Origin: Isoptericola sp. BMS4
GTDB taxonomy: Bacteria > Actinomycetota > Actinomycetes > Actinomycetales > Cellulomonadaceae
Length of the DNA: 64,000 bases
Assembly: GCF_011634835.1 (NCBI RefSeq)
Contig: NZ_SIRP01000001.1
Location: 2,996,289-3,060,288, forward strand
Direction: 5' to 3'
Position numbers and translations under genes: made by a program. The notes beneath the pieces are model-generated. The model was not told the DNA's origin. It saw only the letters and a list, made by a program, of their open reading frames with translations, and made no database searches. Numbering within the stretch: the stretch's first letter is position 1; the number at the start of each line of letters is the position of its first letter. Positions 1 to 8,375 of the stretch are shown here, piece after piece.

Positions 1-65
1 ACGGCGCCCGTGAGCGCCAGGCCGACGAGGATCGCCGCGGTCGTCGCGATATTCCGGAACACCAC
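1..65 (-). CDS. Partial secreted or membrane protein (N-terminus only)
   Basis: Only about 21 codons lie in the window; the gene runs off the left edge. Read leftwards from GTG at 65 (or GTG at 62), the product begins V-V-F-R-N-I-A-T-T-A-A-I-L-V-G-L-A-L-T-G-A, which looks like a signal peptide: one basic residue followed by a hydrophobic core. A TAGCAT -10 box at 77-72 lies 6 nt before the GTG, the leaderless arrangement seen at many genes in this window. The function cannot be told from this fragment. Confidence 0.5.
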   Translation of the reverse strand, partial: MVFRNIATTAAILVGLALTGA

Positions 66-71
66 GCAGCG

Positions 72-77
72 ATGCTA
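72..77 (-). promoter_or_regulatory. -10 box of leaderless partial gene
   Basis: TAGCAT read on the minus strand, 6 nt upstream of the GTG at 65. Transcription would start at or next to the start codon. Confidence 0.45.
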
Positions 78-144
78 CTCGGCGCCACCGCCACGGGACG
101 CCCCCGTGCACCCCCCGCGGCCTCGGAGGACGTCCCCCCGGGAG

Positions 145-158
145 CACCGGCGCCGGTG
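145..158. repeat. 14-bp perfect palindrome downstream of era
   Basis: CACCGGCGCCGGTG lies in the 125-bp gap between the era stop and the next minus-strand gene. It could be the stem of an era terminator, but there is no T-run. In DNA this GC-rich a 14-bp palindrome may arise by chance. Confidence 0.3.
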
Positions 159-190
159 GCCCGGCGAGCCGGTCCCGAGGTCCCGTCGCC

Positions 191-1177
191 TCAGAAGCCC
201 AGCCGCTGGAGCTGCTTGGGGTCGCGCTGCCAGTCCTTGGCGACCTTGACGTGCAGGTCCAGGTACACGCGGGTGCCGAGCAGCTTCTGGATCCCCTGGC
301 GCGCGGTGGTGCCGACCTCGCGCAGGCGGGAGCCGCCCTTGCCGATGACGATCGCCTTCTGGGACTCGCGCTCCACGAAGAGGTTGACGCGCACGTCGAG
401 CAGCGCCGGGCGGCCCTGCTCGACGTCCCCCGTCCCCTCCCGCTCGACGATCTCCTCGACCACGACCGCCAGGGAGTGCGGCAGCTCGTCGCGCACGCCC
501 TCCAGCGCCGCCTCCCGCACCAGCTCGGCGACCATCACCTGCTCGGGCTCGTCGGTGAGCTCGCCGCCGGGGTACAGGTCGGGGCCCTCGGGCAGGTGCT
601 CGACCAGCACGTCGGTCAGCTCGCCCACCTGGTAGCCGTCGCGCGCCGAGACCGGCACGATGGCGGACCACTCGCGGTCCAGGGAGCGGGCGAGCTGGTC
701 CACGGCGATGAGGTGCTCGGCGAGCCGCCCGCGGTCCACCAGGTCCGCCTTGGTCACGACCGCCACGACGGGCACCGCGCGGCGCCCCGTCATGAGGGGC
801 GCCAACGTCTGGGCGATGAAGCGGTCGCCGGGGCCGACCTTCTGGTCGGCGGGCAGGCAGAACGCGACCACGTCGACCTCGCTGAGCGTGTCGGAGACGA
901 GGTCGTTCAGGCGTTGGCCGAGCAGCGTGCGCGGCCGGTGCAGGCCCGGCGTGTCCACGAGGACGAGCTGCGCGTCGTCGCGGTGCACGATGCCGCGGAT
1001 GGTGTGCCGCGTGGTCTGGGGGCGCGCGGACATGATCGCGACCTTGTCGCCCACGAGCGCGTTGGTGAGGGTGGACTTGCCGACGTTGGGGCGCCCGACG
1101 AGGCAGGCGAAGCCGGAGCGGTGGGGGCCGGGCGTCCCGGCGGGGTCGGGGGTCGGCTCGGAGGTCTCGGTGGTCAT
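191..1177 (-). CDS. era: GTPase Era
   Basis: Era is an essential Ras-like GTPase that binds the 3' end of 16S rRNA and helps 30S maturation. The 328-residue product shows G1 (GRPNVGKST, about residues 28-36), G3 (DTPG), G4 (TKAD) and an SAR-type G5 loop, then a C-terminal KH-type RNA-binding domain with the GKGGSRLREVG signature. Length is normal for actinobacteria (about 300-330). The ATG overlaps the TGA of the preceding gene by 4 bp (ATGA), so translation is probably coupled to the CorC-like gene, and era is the last gene of the hrcA-dnaJ-phoH-ybeY cluster. Confidence 0.96.
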   Translation of the reverse strand: MTTETSEPTPDPAGTPGPHRSGFACLVGRPNVGKSTLTNALVGDKVAIMSARPQTTRHTIRGIVHRDDAQLVLVDTPGLHRPRTLLGQRLNDLVSDTLSEVDVVAFCLPADQKVGPGDRFIAQTLAPLMTGRRAVPVVAVVTKADLVDRGRLAEHLIAVDQLARSLDREWSAIVPVSARDGYQVGELTDVLVEHLPEGPDLYPGGELTDEPEQVMVAELVREAALEGVRDELPHSLAVVVEEIVEREGTGDVEQGRPALLDVRVNLFVERESQKAIVIGKGGSRLREVGTTARQGIQKLLGTRVYLDLHVKVAKDWQRDPKQLQRLGF

Positions 1178-2541
1178 GCGGGGGCGTCCTTCTGGTCCGG
1201 CCGGGCGACGACGTCGCCGGCTGCTGGGTCGTGCTCTGCGGGGTCGTACGGGCGCGGCGCCCGGCGGGCGACGAGGGTCGCGAGCTTCTTGCGCCGGCCC
1301 TCCACGCGCTCGGCCTCGAGGTGCAGGCCGCCGACGTCGGCCGCGGCGCCCGCGAGCGGAACCTTGCCGAGCGCCTTGGCGAGCAGCCCGCCGGCCGTGT
1401 CCACGTCGTCGTCGTCGAGCCGGATGTCGAAGAGCTCGCCGAGCTCGTCGACGGGCATGCGGGCCGGGACGCGGAACACCCCGTCGCCCAGGTCGGTGGG
1501 CTCCGTCTCGGCCACGGTGTCGTGCTCGTCGGTGAGCTCGCCGACGAGCTCCTCGATGACGTCCTCGACGGTGACGAGGCCCGCGATGCCGCCGTACTCG
1601 TCGACGACGACGGCGATGTGCGAGCGCGAGGACTGCATCTCGCGCAGCAGGTCGTCGGCGGGCTTCGACTCCGGCACGAACACCGCGCCGCGCGCCACCT
1701 CGGACACGGGCCGGTCGGCGTCGGCGGGGTCGGCGTCGAGCACCCGGGCGACGTCCTTGAGGTAGGCGACGCCGCGCAGGTCGTCGACGTCGTCGCCCAC
1801 GACGGGCACGCGGGAGAAGCCCGAGCGCAGGAACAGCCGCATCACCTTGCGCAACGGGGTGCCGGCGGCGGCGGTCACCATGTCGGTGCGGGGCACCATC
1901 ACCTCACGGGTGAGGGTGCCGCCCAGCTCGGCCACGGAACGGATCAGCTCGGTCTCGGTGTCCTCGATGGCCTCGTTCTCGCGGACCCGCTCGGCCACCT
2001 CGCGCAGGGCGTCGTCGGCGGCCGGCGCGTCCTGGTCACGCTCGGTCGTGCGCTGGGTCAGCCATGCCGCGCCGCGGTGCACCGTCGACAACGGCCCCGC
2101 GAGGGCGGCGAGGACCGGCACGGGGCGGCGGAGCCCCAGCGCGCGCGGGCTGAGCCGGACGAACACGACACCGGCGAGCAGCCCGATCACGGCGGCGGCG
2201 AGCAGCACCTCCCACCACGTGTCGAACCAGTCGACGAGCAGGAGCGTCACCGCGGCCAGGGCGACCGCCTCCGCGGCGAGGCGCACGAGCGCGAACGCCG
2301 CCACCGCGGCCGGCGGGTCGGCGACGAGGGTCTGCACGGTCCGCAGCCGCGCGAGGCGGGTGCGGCGCGCGGTCTCCGAGAGCCGGTCGGACGTCTCCGC
2401 CTCGGCGACCGCGTCGGCGACGGCCGCGCGCGTGACGCGCAGCACCGCCGCCTCCCCGGCGGACAGCATCCCGGCCAGGGCCAGCGCCACCGCGCCGACC
2501 AGGACCACCAGGAGGTCGGGGGCGTCGACGAAGCCGCTCAT
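1174..2541 (-). CDS. Hemolysin C/CorC-family CBS membrane protein
   Basis: A 455-residue protein of the CNNM/CorC group: an N-terminal membrane domain with about four hydrophobic segments (residues 8-25, 75-130), then two CBS repeats (about 190-320) and a C-terminal CorC_HlyC domain. Relatives are linked to Mg2+/Co2+ efflux or homeostasis; the hemolysin name is historical. It sits between ybeY (7-bp gap upstream) and era (4-bp overlap downstream), the standard actinobacterial order. Substrate is not deducible from sequence. Confidence 0.92.
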   Translation of the reverse strand: MSGFVDAPDLLVVLVGAVALALAGMLSAGEAAVLRVTRAAVADAVAEAETSDRLSETARRTRLARLRTVQTLVADPPAAVAAFALVRLAAEAVALAAVTLLLVDWFDTWWEVLLAAAVIGLLAGVVFVRLSPRALGLRRPVPVLAALAGPLSTVHRGAAWLTQRTTERDQDAPAADDALREVAERVRENEAIEDTETELIRSVAELGGTLTREVMVPRTDMVTAAAGTPLRKVMRLFLRSGFSRVPVVGDDVDDLRGVAYLKDVARVLDADPADADRPVSEVARGAVFVPESKPADDLLREMQSSRSHIAVVVDEYGGIAGLVTVEDVIEELVGELTDEHDTVAETEPTDLGDGVFRVPARMPVDELGELFDIRLDDDDVDTAGGLLAKALGKVPLAGAAADVGGLHLEAERVEGRRKKLATLVARRAPRPYDPAEHDPAAGDVVARPDQKDAPA

Positions 2542-2548
2542 CGGCCGC

Positions 2549-3001
2549 TCATCGACCCGCGAGGAAGGTGAGCAGGAGGCGGCGCTGCAGCGCGAACATC
2601 TCCTTCTCCTCCTCCGGCTCCGCGTGGTCGTACCCCAGCAGGTGCAGGATGCCGTGCGTCGTGAGCAGCAGCATCTCCTCGACCGTGGAGTGTCCGGCCA
2701 CCTGGGCCTGCCGGGCCGCGACCTCGGGGCACAGCACGACGTCGCCGAGCGTGCCGGGCGGGGTCTCCTCCGCCTCGCTGCCGGGCCGCAGCTCGTCCAT
2801 GGGGAACGACAGCACGTCGGTGGGGCCGGGCTCGTCCATCCACTGCACGTGCAGCTCGGTCATCGCCTCGGTGTCCACGAACAGGATCGACAGCTCGCTC
2901 TGCGGGTGCACGTGCAGGGTGTCCAGCACGAAACGACCGAGCGCCGCGAACTCGGCCTCGTCGACCTCGGCGCCCGACTCGTTGTTGACCTCGATGCTCA
3001 C
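2549..3001 (-). CDS. ybeY: Endoribonuclease YbeY / rRNA maturation factor
   Basis: YbeY is a zinc metalloprotein needed for 16S rRNA 3'-end processing and 70S quality control. The 150-residue product carries the signature [11 protein letters not shown] (H-x3-H-x5-H), which binds the zinc. N-terminal residues match the family (IEVNNESG). The ATG overlaps the phoH stop by 4 bp (ATGA), implying coupled translation, and Era, another 16S rRNA factor, lies two genes downstream. Confidence 0.96.
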   Translation of the reverse strand: MSIEVNNESGAEVDEAEFAALGRFVLDTLHVHPQSELSILFVDTEAMTELHVQWMDEPGPTDVLSFPMDELRPGSEAEETPPGTLGDVVLCPEVAARQAQVAGHSTVEEMLLLTTHGILHLLGYDHAEPEEEKEMFALQRRLLLTFLAGR

Positions 3002-4077
3002 GACCGGGCCCTCCGCTCCTGCGGCGGCCGGCCCGGCCGGCGCTGCCGGTCCCCGCGTCCGTCGGTCCCGGACGCCACGTCCCAGCGGGCGTAGGCGTCG
3101 ATGATGTCCGACACGAGCCGGTGCCGCACGACGTCGGACGAGGTGAGGCGGCAGAACTCCACGTCGTCGACGCCGGTGAGGATGTCCTCGACCACCCGCA
3201 GCCCCGAGGTCGTGCCGCCGGGCAGGTCGACCTGCGTGGCGTCGCCCGTGATGACCATCGTGGAGCCGAACCCGAGGCGGGTGAGGAACATCTTCATCTG
3301 CTCGGTGGACGTGTTCTGCGCCTCGTCAAGAACGATAAAAGAATCGTTGAGGCTCCTTCCACGCATGTACGCCAGGGGTGCGACCTCGATCGTCCCCGCC
3401 TCGATGAGCTTGGGGATCGCGTCGGGGTCCATCATGTCGTGCAGCGCGTCGTACAGCGGCCGCAGGTACGGGTCGATCTTGTCGCTCAGGGACCCCGGCA
3501 GGTAGCCGAGCCGCTCCCCCGCCTCCACGGCGGGGCGCGTGAGGATGATCCGGTTGACCCGCTTGGACTGCAGCGCCTGCACGGCCTTGGCCATCGCCAG
3601 GTACGTCTTGCCGGTGCCGGCGGGGCCGATGCCGAACGTGATCGTGTTGGCCTCGATCGCCTCGACGTAGCGCTTCTGCCCCACCGTCTTGGAGCGGATC
3701 GTCCGGCCCCGGCTGGACAGGATGTCGAAGGTGAGCACCTCGGACGGGCGCTGCGCGGTCGTGGCCGTGAGCATCCGCACGGACCGCGTGACGACCTCCG
3801 GGGTCAGCGGCGTCCCGGCCTCGACGACCTCGACCAGCTCGTCGAGCAGCCGCGAGACGAGGGCGACCTCGCCGGCGGGCCCGTGCACGGCGATCTCGTT
3901 GCCGCGGGCGTGCACGTCGACGCCCGGGAAGCCCTCCTCGACGGCCCGCAGGACGGCGTCCTCGCTGCCGAGGAGGGCGACCATCGGCACGTGCGCCGGG
4001 ACGACGATGCGGTGCTCGCTGGTGCGCTCGTGCTCGGCGGAGGGATGGGTGGCAGAGGCGTGGGGTAGGGATGTCAT
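2998..4077 (-). CDS. PhoH-family ATPase (PhoH-like)
   Basis: A 359-residue P-loop ATPase with Walker A ([13 protein letters not shown]) and Walker B (FIVLDEAQN), related to the helicase-like NTPase PhoH and thought to act in RNA metabolism with YbeY. I place the start at the ATG at 4077, giving MTSLPHAS, because family members begin close to this point. An open frame continues upstream to 4446 but overlaps the HIT gene. A TAGACT -10 box at 4147-4142 could give a second transcript with a leader of roughly 57 nt. Not itself shown to be phosphate-regulated. Confidence 0.94.
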   Translation of the reverse strand: MTSLPHASATHPSAEHERTSEHRIVVPAHVPMVALLGSEDAVLRAVEEGFPGVDVHARGNEIAVHGPAGEVALVSRLLDELVEVVEAGTPLTPEVVTRSVRMLTATTAQRPSEVLTFDILSSRGRTIRSKTVGQKRYVEAIEANTITFGIGPAGTGKTYLAMAKAVQALQSKRVNRIILTRPAVEAGERLGYLPGSLSDKIDPYLRPLYDALHDMMDPDAIPKLIEAGTIEVAPLAYMRGRSLNDSFIVLDEAQNTSTEQMKMFLTRLGFGSTMVITGDATQVDLPGGTTSGLRVVEDILTGVDDVEFCRLTSSDVVRHRLVSDIIDAYARWDVASGTDGRGDRQRRPGRPPQERRARS

Positions 4078-4141
4078 GGTCCGGCTGGCGCCGCAGCACT
4101 CCTTCGTCGGTCGAGCGGGCAGCGGCCCGCCGCCCACGGTC

Positions 4142-4147
4142 AGTCTA
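4142..4147 (-). promoter_or_regulatory. Candidate -10 box for phoH-ybeY-corC-era
   Basis: TAGACT read on the minus strand in the 100-bp gap between HIT and phoH. No clear -35 box was identified, so this rests on the -10 alone. Confidence 0.35.
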
Positions 4148-4177
4148 TCGAGGCCCCACCGACGGTCGCCACGAGAT

Positions 4178-4531
4178 TCAGGCCGGCGTCCAGCCGAGCT
4201 GGGTGCCGGCGATGACGTGCCCGTGCACGTGGAAGACGCTCTGCCCGGCGCGGGGGCCCGAGTTGAAGATGAACCGGTACTGCCCGTCGGCGAGGTCGTG
4301 GGCCACCCGGTCGGCGACCTCGACGACCTCCGCGAGCAGCTGCGGGTCCGCGGCCGCGAGCACGGAGACGTCGCCGTGGTGCTCCTTCGGCACGACCAGC
4401 ACGTGCACCGGCGCCTTCGGGTCGATGTCGCGGAACGCCACGACACGGTCCGACGTGTCGACCACGTCGGCGGGCAGGTCGCCGGCGACGATCTTGCAGA
4501 ACAGGCAGTCGTTCACGTCGTCGCTCGTCAT
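4178..4531 (-). CDS. HIT family nucleotide hydrolase/transferase
   Basis: A 117-residue histidine-triad protein of the HINT branch. It has the family start (CLFCKIVAGDLPA), with a Cys pair that may bind zinc, and the catalytic triad motif H101-V-H103-G-H105. HINT proteins hydrolyse AMP-lysine or AMP-amidate type bonds; the physiological substrate is unknown. I chose the ATG at 4531 (MTSDDVN) rather than the in-frame ATG at 4540 because a TAGCGT -10 box at 4544-4539 sits exactly 7 nt before it, consistent with a leaderless start. It therefore has its own promoter inside the cluster. Confidence 0.93.
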   Translation of the reverse strand: MTSDDVNDCLFCKIVAGDLPADVVDTSDRVVAFRDIDPKAPVHVLVVPKEHHGDVSVLAAADPQLLAEVVEVADRVAHDLADGQYRFIFNSGPRAGQSVFHVHGHVIAGTQLGWTPA

Positions 4532-4538
4532 GGCGGCC

Positions 4539-4544
4539 ACGCTA
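4539..4544 (-). promoter_or_regulatory. -10 box for leaderless HIT gene
   Basis: TAGCGT on the minus strand, 7 nt before the ATG at 4531 and just past the rsmE stop. It suggests an internal promoter in the hrcA-to-era cluster. Confidence 0.45.
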
Positions 4545-4552
4545 CCGCCCGG

Positions 4553-5347
4553 TCACGGCGCCCACCGCCCCAGCCGCTCGCTGAGCAGCGCCACGGCGAC
4601 CGGACCCGCGGTGGAGGTCCGCAGCACGTGCGGGCCGAGCCTGGCCGGGACCGCACCGGCCTCGGCCAGCAGGCCGACCTCGGCGTCCGCGATGCCGCCC
4701 TCGGGCCCCACGACGACGAGGAGCTCCGGGCGTGCGCCTTCCGGCCCGCCGGGCGCCGCCGGCAGCGCCACGTCGGCGAGCGGCGTCGTCGCGTCCTCGT
4801 GCAGGACCACGACCGTGCCGCCCGCCGCGACGACGTCGCGCACACGGTCCGCGAGGCGGCGGGTCGTCACGGGCTCGGCGACGGGCGGCAGGCACGCCCG
4901 CCGCGCCTGCTTGACCGCCGAGCGCACCGTGGCCACCCATTTCGCGTGCGACTTCGCGGCCCGCTGCCCGCGCCACACGACGACCGAGCGCTCGGCCTGC
5001 CACGGCACGACGGCGTCCACGCCCACCTCGACGGCCGCCTCGACGGCGAGCTCGTCCCGGTCGCCCTTCGCGAGGGCCTGCACGAGGGTGAGGACGACGG
5101 GCGGCTCGGGCTCGACGACGACCTCGTCGACCCGCAGGTGGACCTCGGGTCGGCCCGACGACTCGACATGGTCGACGACGCACCTCAGCCGCGTGCCCAC
5201 GCCGTCGACCACGTCGAGCCGCTCCCCCGGACCGCGCCGCTGCACCACACCGGCGTGCCGGCCCTCGGCGCCGTCCAGCACGTAGACGTCACCGGCGGCG
5301 AGCGCGCCCAGGTCCTCGCCGTCGGCGAGGAAGACGGGCGCGCTCAC
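4553..5347 (-). CDS. rsmE: 16S rRNA (uracil-1498-N3)-methyltransferase RsmE
   Basis: RsmE methylates U1498 of 16S rRNA using S-adenosylmethionine and belongs to the knotted SPOUT superfamily. The product (264 residues) has an N-terminal PUA-like RNA-binding part and the C-terminal knot with the signature VVVGPEGGIADAEV and a distal HVLRTSTA motif. I place the start at GTG 5347 (V-S-A-P-V-F-L-A), since a GAGGGGAG ribosome-binding site lies about 6 nt upstream; another in-frame GTG at 5365 would place that site inside the gene. It follows dnaJ with a 28-bp gap, the usual actinobacterial order. Confidence 0.95.
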   Translation of the reverse strand: MSAPVFLADGEDLGALAAGDVYVLDGAEGRHAGVVQRRGPGERLDVVDGVGTRLRCVVDHVESSGRPEVHLRVDEVVVEPEPPVVLTLVQALAKGDRDELAVEAAVEVGVDAVVPWQAERSVVVWRGQRAAKSHAKWVATVRSAVKQARRACLPPVAEPVTTRRLADRVRDVVAAGGTVVVLHEDATTPLADVALPAAPGGPEGARPELLVVVGPEGGIADAEVGLLAEAGAVPARLGPHVLRTSTAGPVAVALLSERLGRWAP

Positions 5348-5375
5348 GCCGTGCTCCCCTCGCACCCCCGCACCG

Positions 5376-6500
5376 TCAGCGCCCGCTGAGCTTGTCGCGC
5401 AGGCGGGAGAAGACGCCCGGGTGCGCCGCCGCGAGGCGCGGCTCGGGCCGCTCCTCGCCGCGCAGCTCGGCGAGCGAGCGCAGCAGCTCGGTCTGCTCGT
5501 CGTCCAGGGCCGTGGGCACCTGGACCTCGACGTGCACGTTGAGGTCGCCGCGGCCGCCGGAGTGCAGGTGACCGACGCCCAGGCCCTTGAGGGTGACGAT
5601 CTGCCCCGGCTGCGTCCCGGCGCGCAGGTCGATCTCCTGCGGGCCGTCGAGGGTGTCGAGCTCCAGCACGGTGCCGAGCGCGGCGGCCGTCATGGGCACG
5701 GGCAGCGTGCAGTGCAGGTCGTCGCCGCGCCGCACGAACGTCTCGTGCGGCTTCTCGCGGATCTCGACGTACAGGTCGCCGGCGGGGCCGCCGCCGGGGC
5801 CGACCTCCCCCTGGGAGGTGAGCTTGATGCGTGTGCCGGTGTCGACGCCGGCGGGCACGTTGACGGTCAGCGTCCGGCGCGAGCGCACCCGCCCCTCGCC
5901 GGAGCAGTCGGGGCACGGCTCGGGGATGACGGTGCCGAAGCCCTGGCAGGCGGCGCACGGGGCCGTCGTCATGACCTGCCCGAGGAAGGAGCGCGCCACC
6001 CGCTGCACGTTGCCGCGGCCGTGGCAGACCTCGCAGGTCCGGACGTCCGTGCCGGGCCGGCAGCCGTCGCCGCCGCAGGTGCCGCACACCACGGCGGTGT
6101 CGACCTGCAGCTCGCGCTTGGCGCCGAACGCGGCCTCAGCCAGGTCGACGTCCATGCGCACGAGGGCGTCCTGGCCGCGACGGGCGCGCGGGACCGGGCC
6201 GGAGGGCTGACCGCCCCCGCCGAAGAACGTCTCGAAGATGTCCTGGAAGCCGAAGCCCTGGCCGAACCCGCCGCCGGCGGCGCCGCCGGGCGACGTCGGG
6301 TCCACGCCCATGTCGTACTGCTGGCGCTTCTCCGGGTTGGACAGCACCTCGTACGCGCGGGCGACGTCCTTGAACCTCTCCTCGCCGGCCTCCCCGGCGA
6401 CGTCGGGGTGCAGCTCGCGGGCGAGCTTGCGGTACGCCTTCTTGATCTGCTCGGCCGAGGCGTCGCGGGCGACGCCCAGGGTCTCGTAGTAGTCGGTCAC
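5376..6500 (-). CDS. dnaJ: Molecular chaperone DnaJ
   Basis: Hsp40 co-chaperone that stimulates the DnaK ATPase and delivers unfolded protein. Order of domains in 374 residues: J domain (about 1-70, HPD motif in ELHPDVAGE), Gly/Phe-rich linker ([10 protein letters not shown]), zinc-finger region with four CxxCxGxG-type repeats ([32 protein letters not shown]), then the C-terminal substrate-binding domain. Start is GTG at 6500 ([10 protein letters not shown]) with an AGAGAG site upstream. It lies 89 bp behind hrcA, so this is the HrcA-linked DnaJ2-type copy rather than the one in the dnaK operon. Confidence 0.96.
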   Translation of the reverse strand: MTDYYETLGVARDASAEQIKKAYRKLARELHPDVAGEAGEERFKDVARAYEVLSNPEKRQQYDMGVDPTSPGGAAGGGFGQGFGFQDIFETFFGGGGQPSGPVPRARRGQDALVRMDVDLAEAAFGAKRELQVDTAVVCGTCGGDGCRPGTDVRTCEVCHGRGNVQRVARSFLGQVMTTAPCAACQGFGTVIPEPCPDCSGEGRVRSRRTLTVNVPAGVDTGTRIKLTSQGEVGPGGGPAGDLYVEIREKPHETFVRRGDDLHCTLPVPMTAAALGTVLELDTLDGPQEIDLRAGTQPGQIVTLKGLGVGHLHSGGRGDLNVHVEVQVPTALDDEQTELLRSLAELRGEERPEPRLAAAHPGVFSRLRDKLSGR

Positions 6501-6589
6501 AGGTCTCTCTTCGGTGACGAGTCGGTGGCGTGCACGGCGGTGGTGCGGTGGTCGGGACAGGGGTCGGGTGTCGGGTGGGAGGTCTCGGG

Positions 6590-7717
6590 TCAGCCGGGCA
6601 GCACGCGGGACAGGTAGCGCGCGACCGCGCGGACGGACGCGATCGTGCCGGGGTAGTCCATCCGGGTGGGTCCGATCGAGCCCAGGAGCGCGACCGTGTC
6701 GCCGTCGCTGCCGTACCCGGAGGCGACGACCGAGGCCTCGGTGAGCCCGTCGAGCCGGTTCTCGTGCCCGATGCGGACGCCGACGCCCTCGCCCCACGGC
6801 TGCTCGTCGCCGGCGCCGTCGCCGCGCCGGCCGCGCGGCTCGCCGACCATCTCGGTGAGCAGCCCGAGCAGCACGACCTGCTCCTCGAGAGCCTCGAGGA
6901 CCGGGCTGAGCCCGTGCGTGAACGGCATGTCGGCGCGCGCCAGGTTCGCGGTGCCCGCGAGGACGATGCGTTCCTCCCCCTCCGTGCCGAGGGTGTCGAC
7001 CACCAGGTCGGCCACCCCGCGGGCCAGCGGAGCCAGGTCGGGCGCCACCCCCGCGACCACGCGGGCGAACGCGGCCGGCAGCTCGGAGAGGCGCTTGCCG
7101 GCGGCGGCGGCGTTGAGGCGCGCCCGCAGCTCCCCGAGGGATCCCTCGTCGAGCACCGGGGCCGCCGCGCCGTCCTCGGGGGCCTCGACCGTCGCGACCG
7201 CGGGTTCCTCGCCGGGGGCGTCGGTGACGTCGAGGTAGCGCTGCTCGACCCGGCCGGTGTCCGTGATGACGACGACGAGGAGGCGGCAGCCGCCGACCGG
7301 GACCAGCTCGAGGTGCCGCAGCCCGGACAGCCGCAGGGACGGGTACTGCACGACCGCGACCTGCCCGGTGAGCTGGGCGATCAGCCGCCCCGCCCGCCCG
7401 AGGACGTCGTCCAGGTCGACCGCCTCGGACAGGAACGTCTCGATGGCGCGCCGCTGCGGGCTCGTCAGCGGGCGCACCTCGGCGAGGCGGTCCACGAACA
7501 GCCGGTAGCCCTTGTCGGTCGGGACGCGGCCCGCCGACGTGTGGGGCTGGGCGATGTAGCCGGCGTCCTCGAGGGCGGCCATGTCGTTGCGGATGGTGGC
7601 GGGCGAGACGCCGAGGCCGTGCCGCTCGGTGAGCATGCGCGACCCGACCGGCTCGCGCGTCTGGACATAGTCCTCCACGATCGCGCGCAGCACCGCCAGG
7701 CGACGCTCGTCGCTCAC
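6590..7717 (-). CDS. hrcA: Heat-inducible transcription repressor HrcA
   Basis: HrcA binds CIRCE operators and represses chaperone genes until unfolded protein titrates GroEL. The 375-residue product has an N-terminal winged helix ([26 protein letters not shown]-like region, residues about 25-55) and the long HrcA dimerisation/GAF-like domain. The start is GTG at 7717 behind a strong GGGGAGGA site. A CIRCE element and -10 box lie 70-100 bp upstream, so the gene is probably autoregulated and dnaJ is controlled with it. Confidence 0.96.
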   Translation of the reverse strand: MSDERRLAVLRAIVEDYVQTREPVGSRMLTERHGLGVSPATIRNDMAALEDAGYIAQPHTSAGRVPTDKGYRLFVDRLAEVRPLTSPQRRAIETFLSEAVDLDDVLGRAGRLIAQLTGQVAVVQYPSLRLSGLRHLELVPVGGCRLLVVVITDTGRVEQRYLDVTDAPGEEPAVATVEAPEDGAAAPVLDEGSLGELRARLNAAAAGKRLSELPAAFARVVAGVAPDLAPLARGVADLVVDTLGTEGEERIVLAGTANLARADMPFTHGLSPVLEALEEQVVLLGLLTEMVGEPRGRRGDGAGDEQPWGEGVGVRIGHENRLDGLTEASVVASGYGSDGDTVALLGSIGPTRMDYPGTIASVRAVARYLSRVLPG

Positions 7718-7783
7718 GGGTCCTCCCCTCGTCGCGTCGGTCCTCCCGTGCCTGCGAGGTCGCCCGGGAGGGGCGACCCATCC

Positions 7784-7810
7784 TTAGCACTCTCGTGCTC
7801 TGAGTGCCAT
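7784..7810 (-). promoter_or_regulatory. CIRCE operator upstream of hrcA
   Basis: On the plus strand TTAGCACTC, 9 nt, GAGTGCCAT. The CIRCE consensus is TTAGCACTC-N9-GAGTGCTAA, so one half-site is perfect and the other matches 7 of 9 positions, with exact spacing. It lies 67 bp upstream of the hrcA start. A TAGGAT -10 box on the minus strand (7814-7809) abuts and partly overlaps it, so bound HrcA would block its own promoter. Confidence 0.9.
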
Positions 7811-7814
7811 CCTA
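7809..7814 (-). promoter_or_regulatory. hrcA promoter -10 box
   Basis: TAGGAT read on the minus strand, overlapping the outer edge of CIRCE. Predicted transcription start near 7802, with an 85-nt leader containing most of CIRCE. Confidence 0.5.
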
Positions 7815-8073
7815 CGCGGCGCGGCGGACGACGACGGCACCCCGCCGGGGTCGTCCACGTCACCCCCGGCCGGGCCCCGGCGTGCGGACGGGCCGCCACG
7901 TCGGCCTGGGCGCCCGTCCCGACGCCTTGCCCGACATCTGCCCGACGGAGGGCGCGAAAGATAGGGCGGTCGACCGATCCGCCGGGGTACCTCAGACGCG
8001 CAGGCTGAGACGTATCGGGCCGCACCGGGCCCACCGGGCCGCGAGCGAACCGGCCCCGACGAAGGAGACCGCC

Positions 8074-8289
8074 ATGGACGCGAACCTCCACCTGGACCTG
8101 CACCGCCTGCGCACCGAGGAGCTGGCGCGCGACGCCGGCCGCCGCCGCGAGGTCGCCGAGCGCCGGGCGGACGCGCGGCACGCCACCGCCCCGGCGGCGA
8201 GCCGCCGGGCCCGCCGCGACCGTCGGTCCCGCACCGGCGGGGCCGGCGCGTGGGGCGTGCCCGCCGGCACGCCCCACGCCTCCGCGTGA
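8074..8289 (+). CDS. Small basic hypothetical protein, 71 residues
   Basis: ATG at 8074 follows a good GAAGGAG site at 7-nt spacing, and the 72 codons keep strong third-position G/C. The product starts MDANLHLDLHRLRTEELARDAGRRREVAERRAD and is very rich in Arg and Ala, with a likely amphipathic helix over residues 1-35 and a disordered basic tail ending in GVPAGTPHASA. No family recognised. It lies alone between divergent hrcA and the LuxR gene (86 bp downstream on the same strand). Small Arg-rich proteins of this kind are common orphans in Cellulomonas-type genomes. Confidence 0.6.
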   Translation: MDANLHLDLHRLRTEELARDAGRRREVAERRADARHATAPAASRRARRDRRSRTGGAGAWGVPAGTPHASA

Positions 8290-8375
8290 GCGGGGACGCC
8301 ACCCTCGTCGTCGCGGACCGCCCGCCCACCGGTCGGGCACCGGCAGGACCCGCCCTGTCCTGGCACGATGACGAC

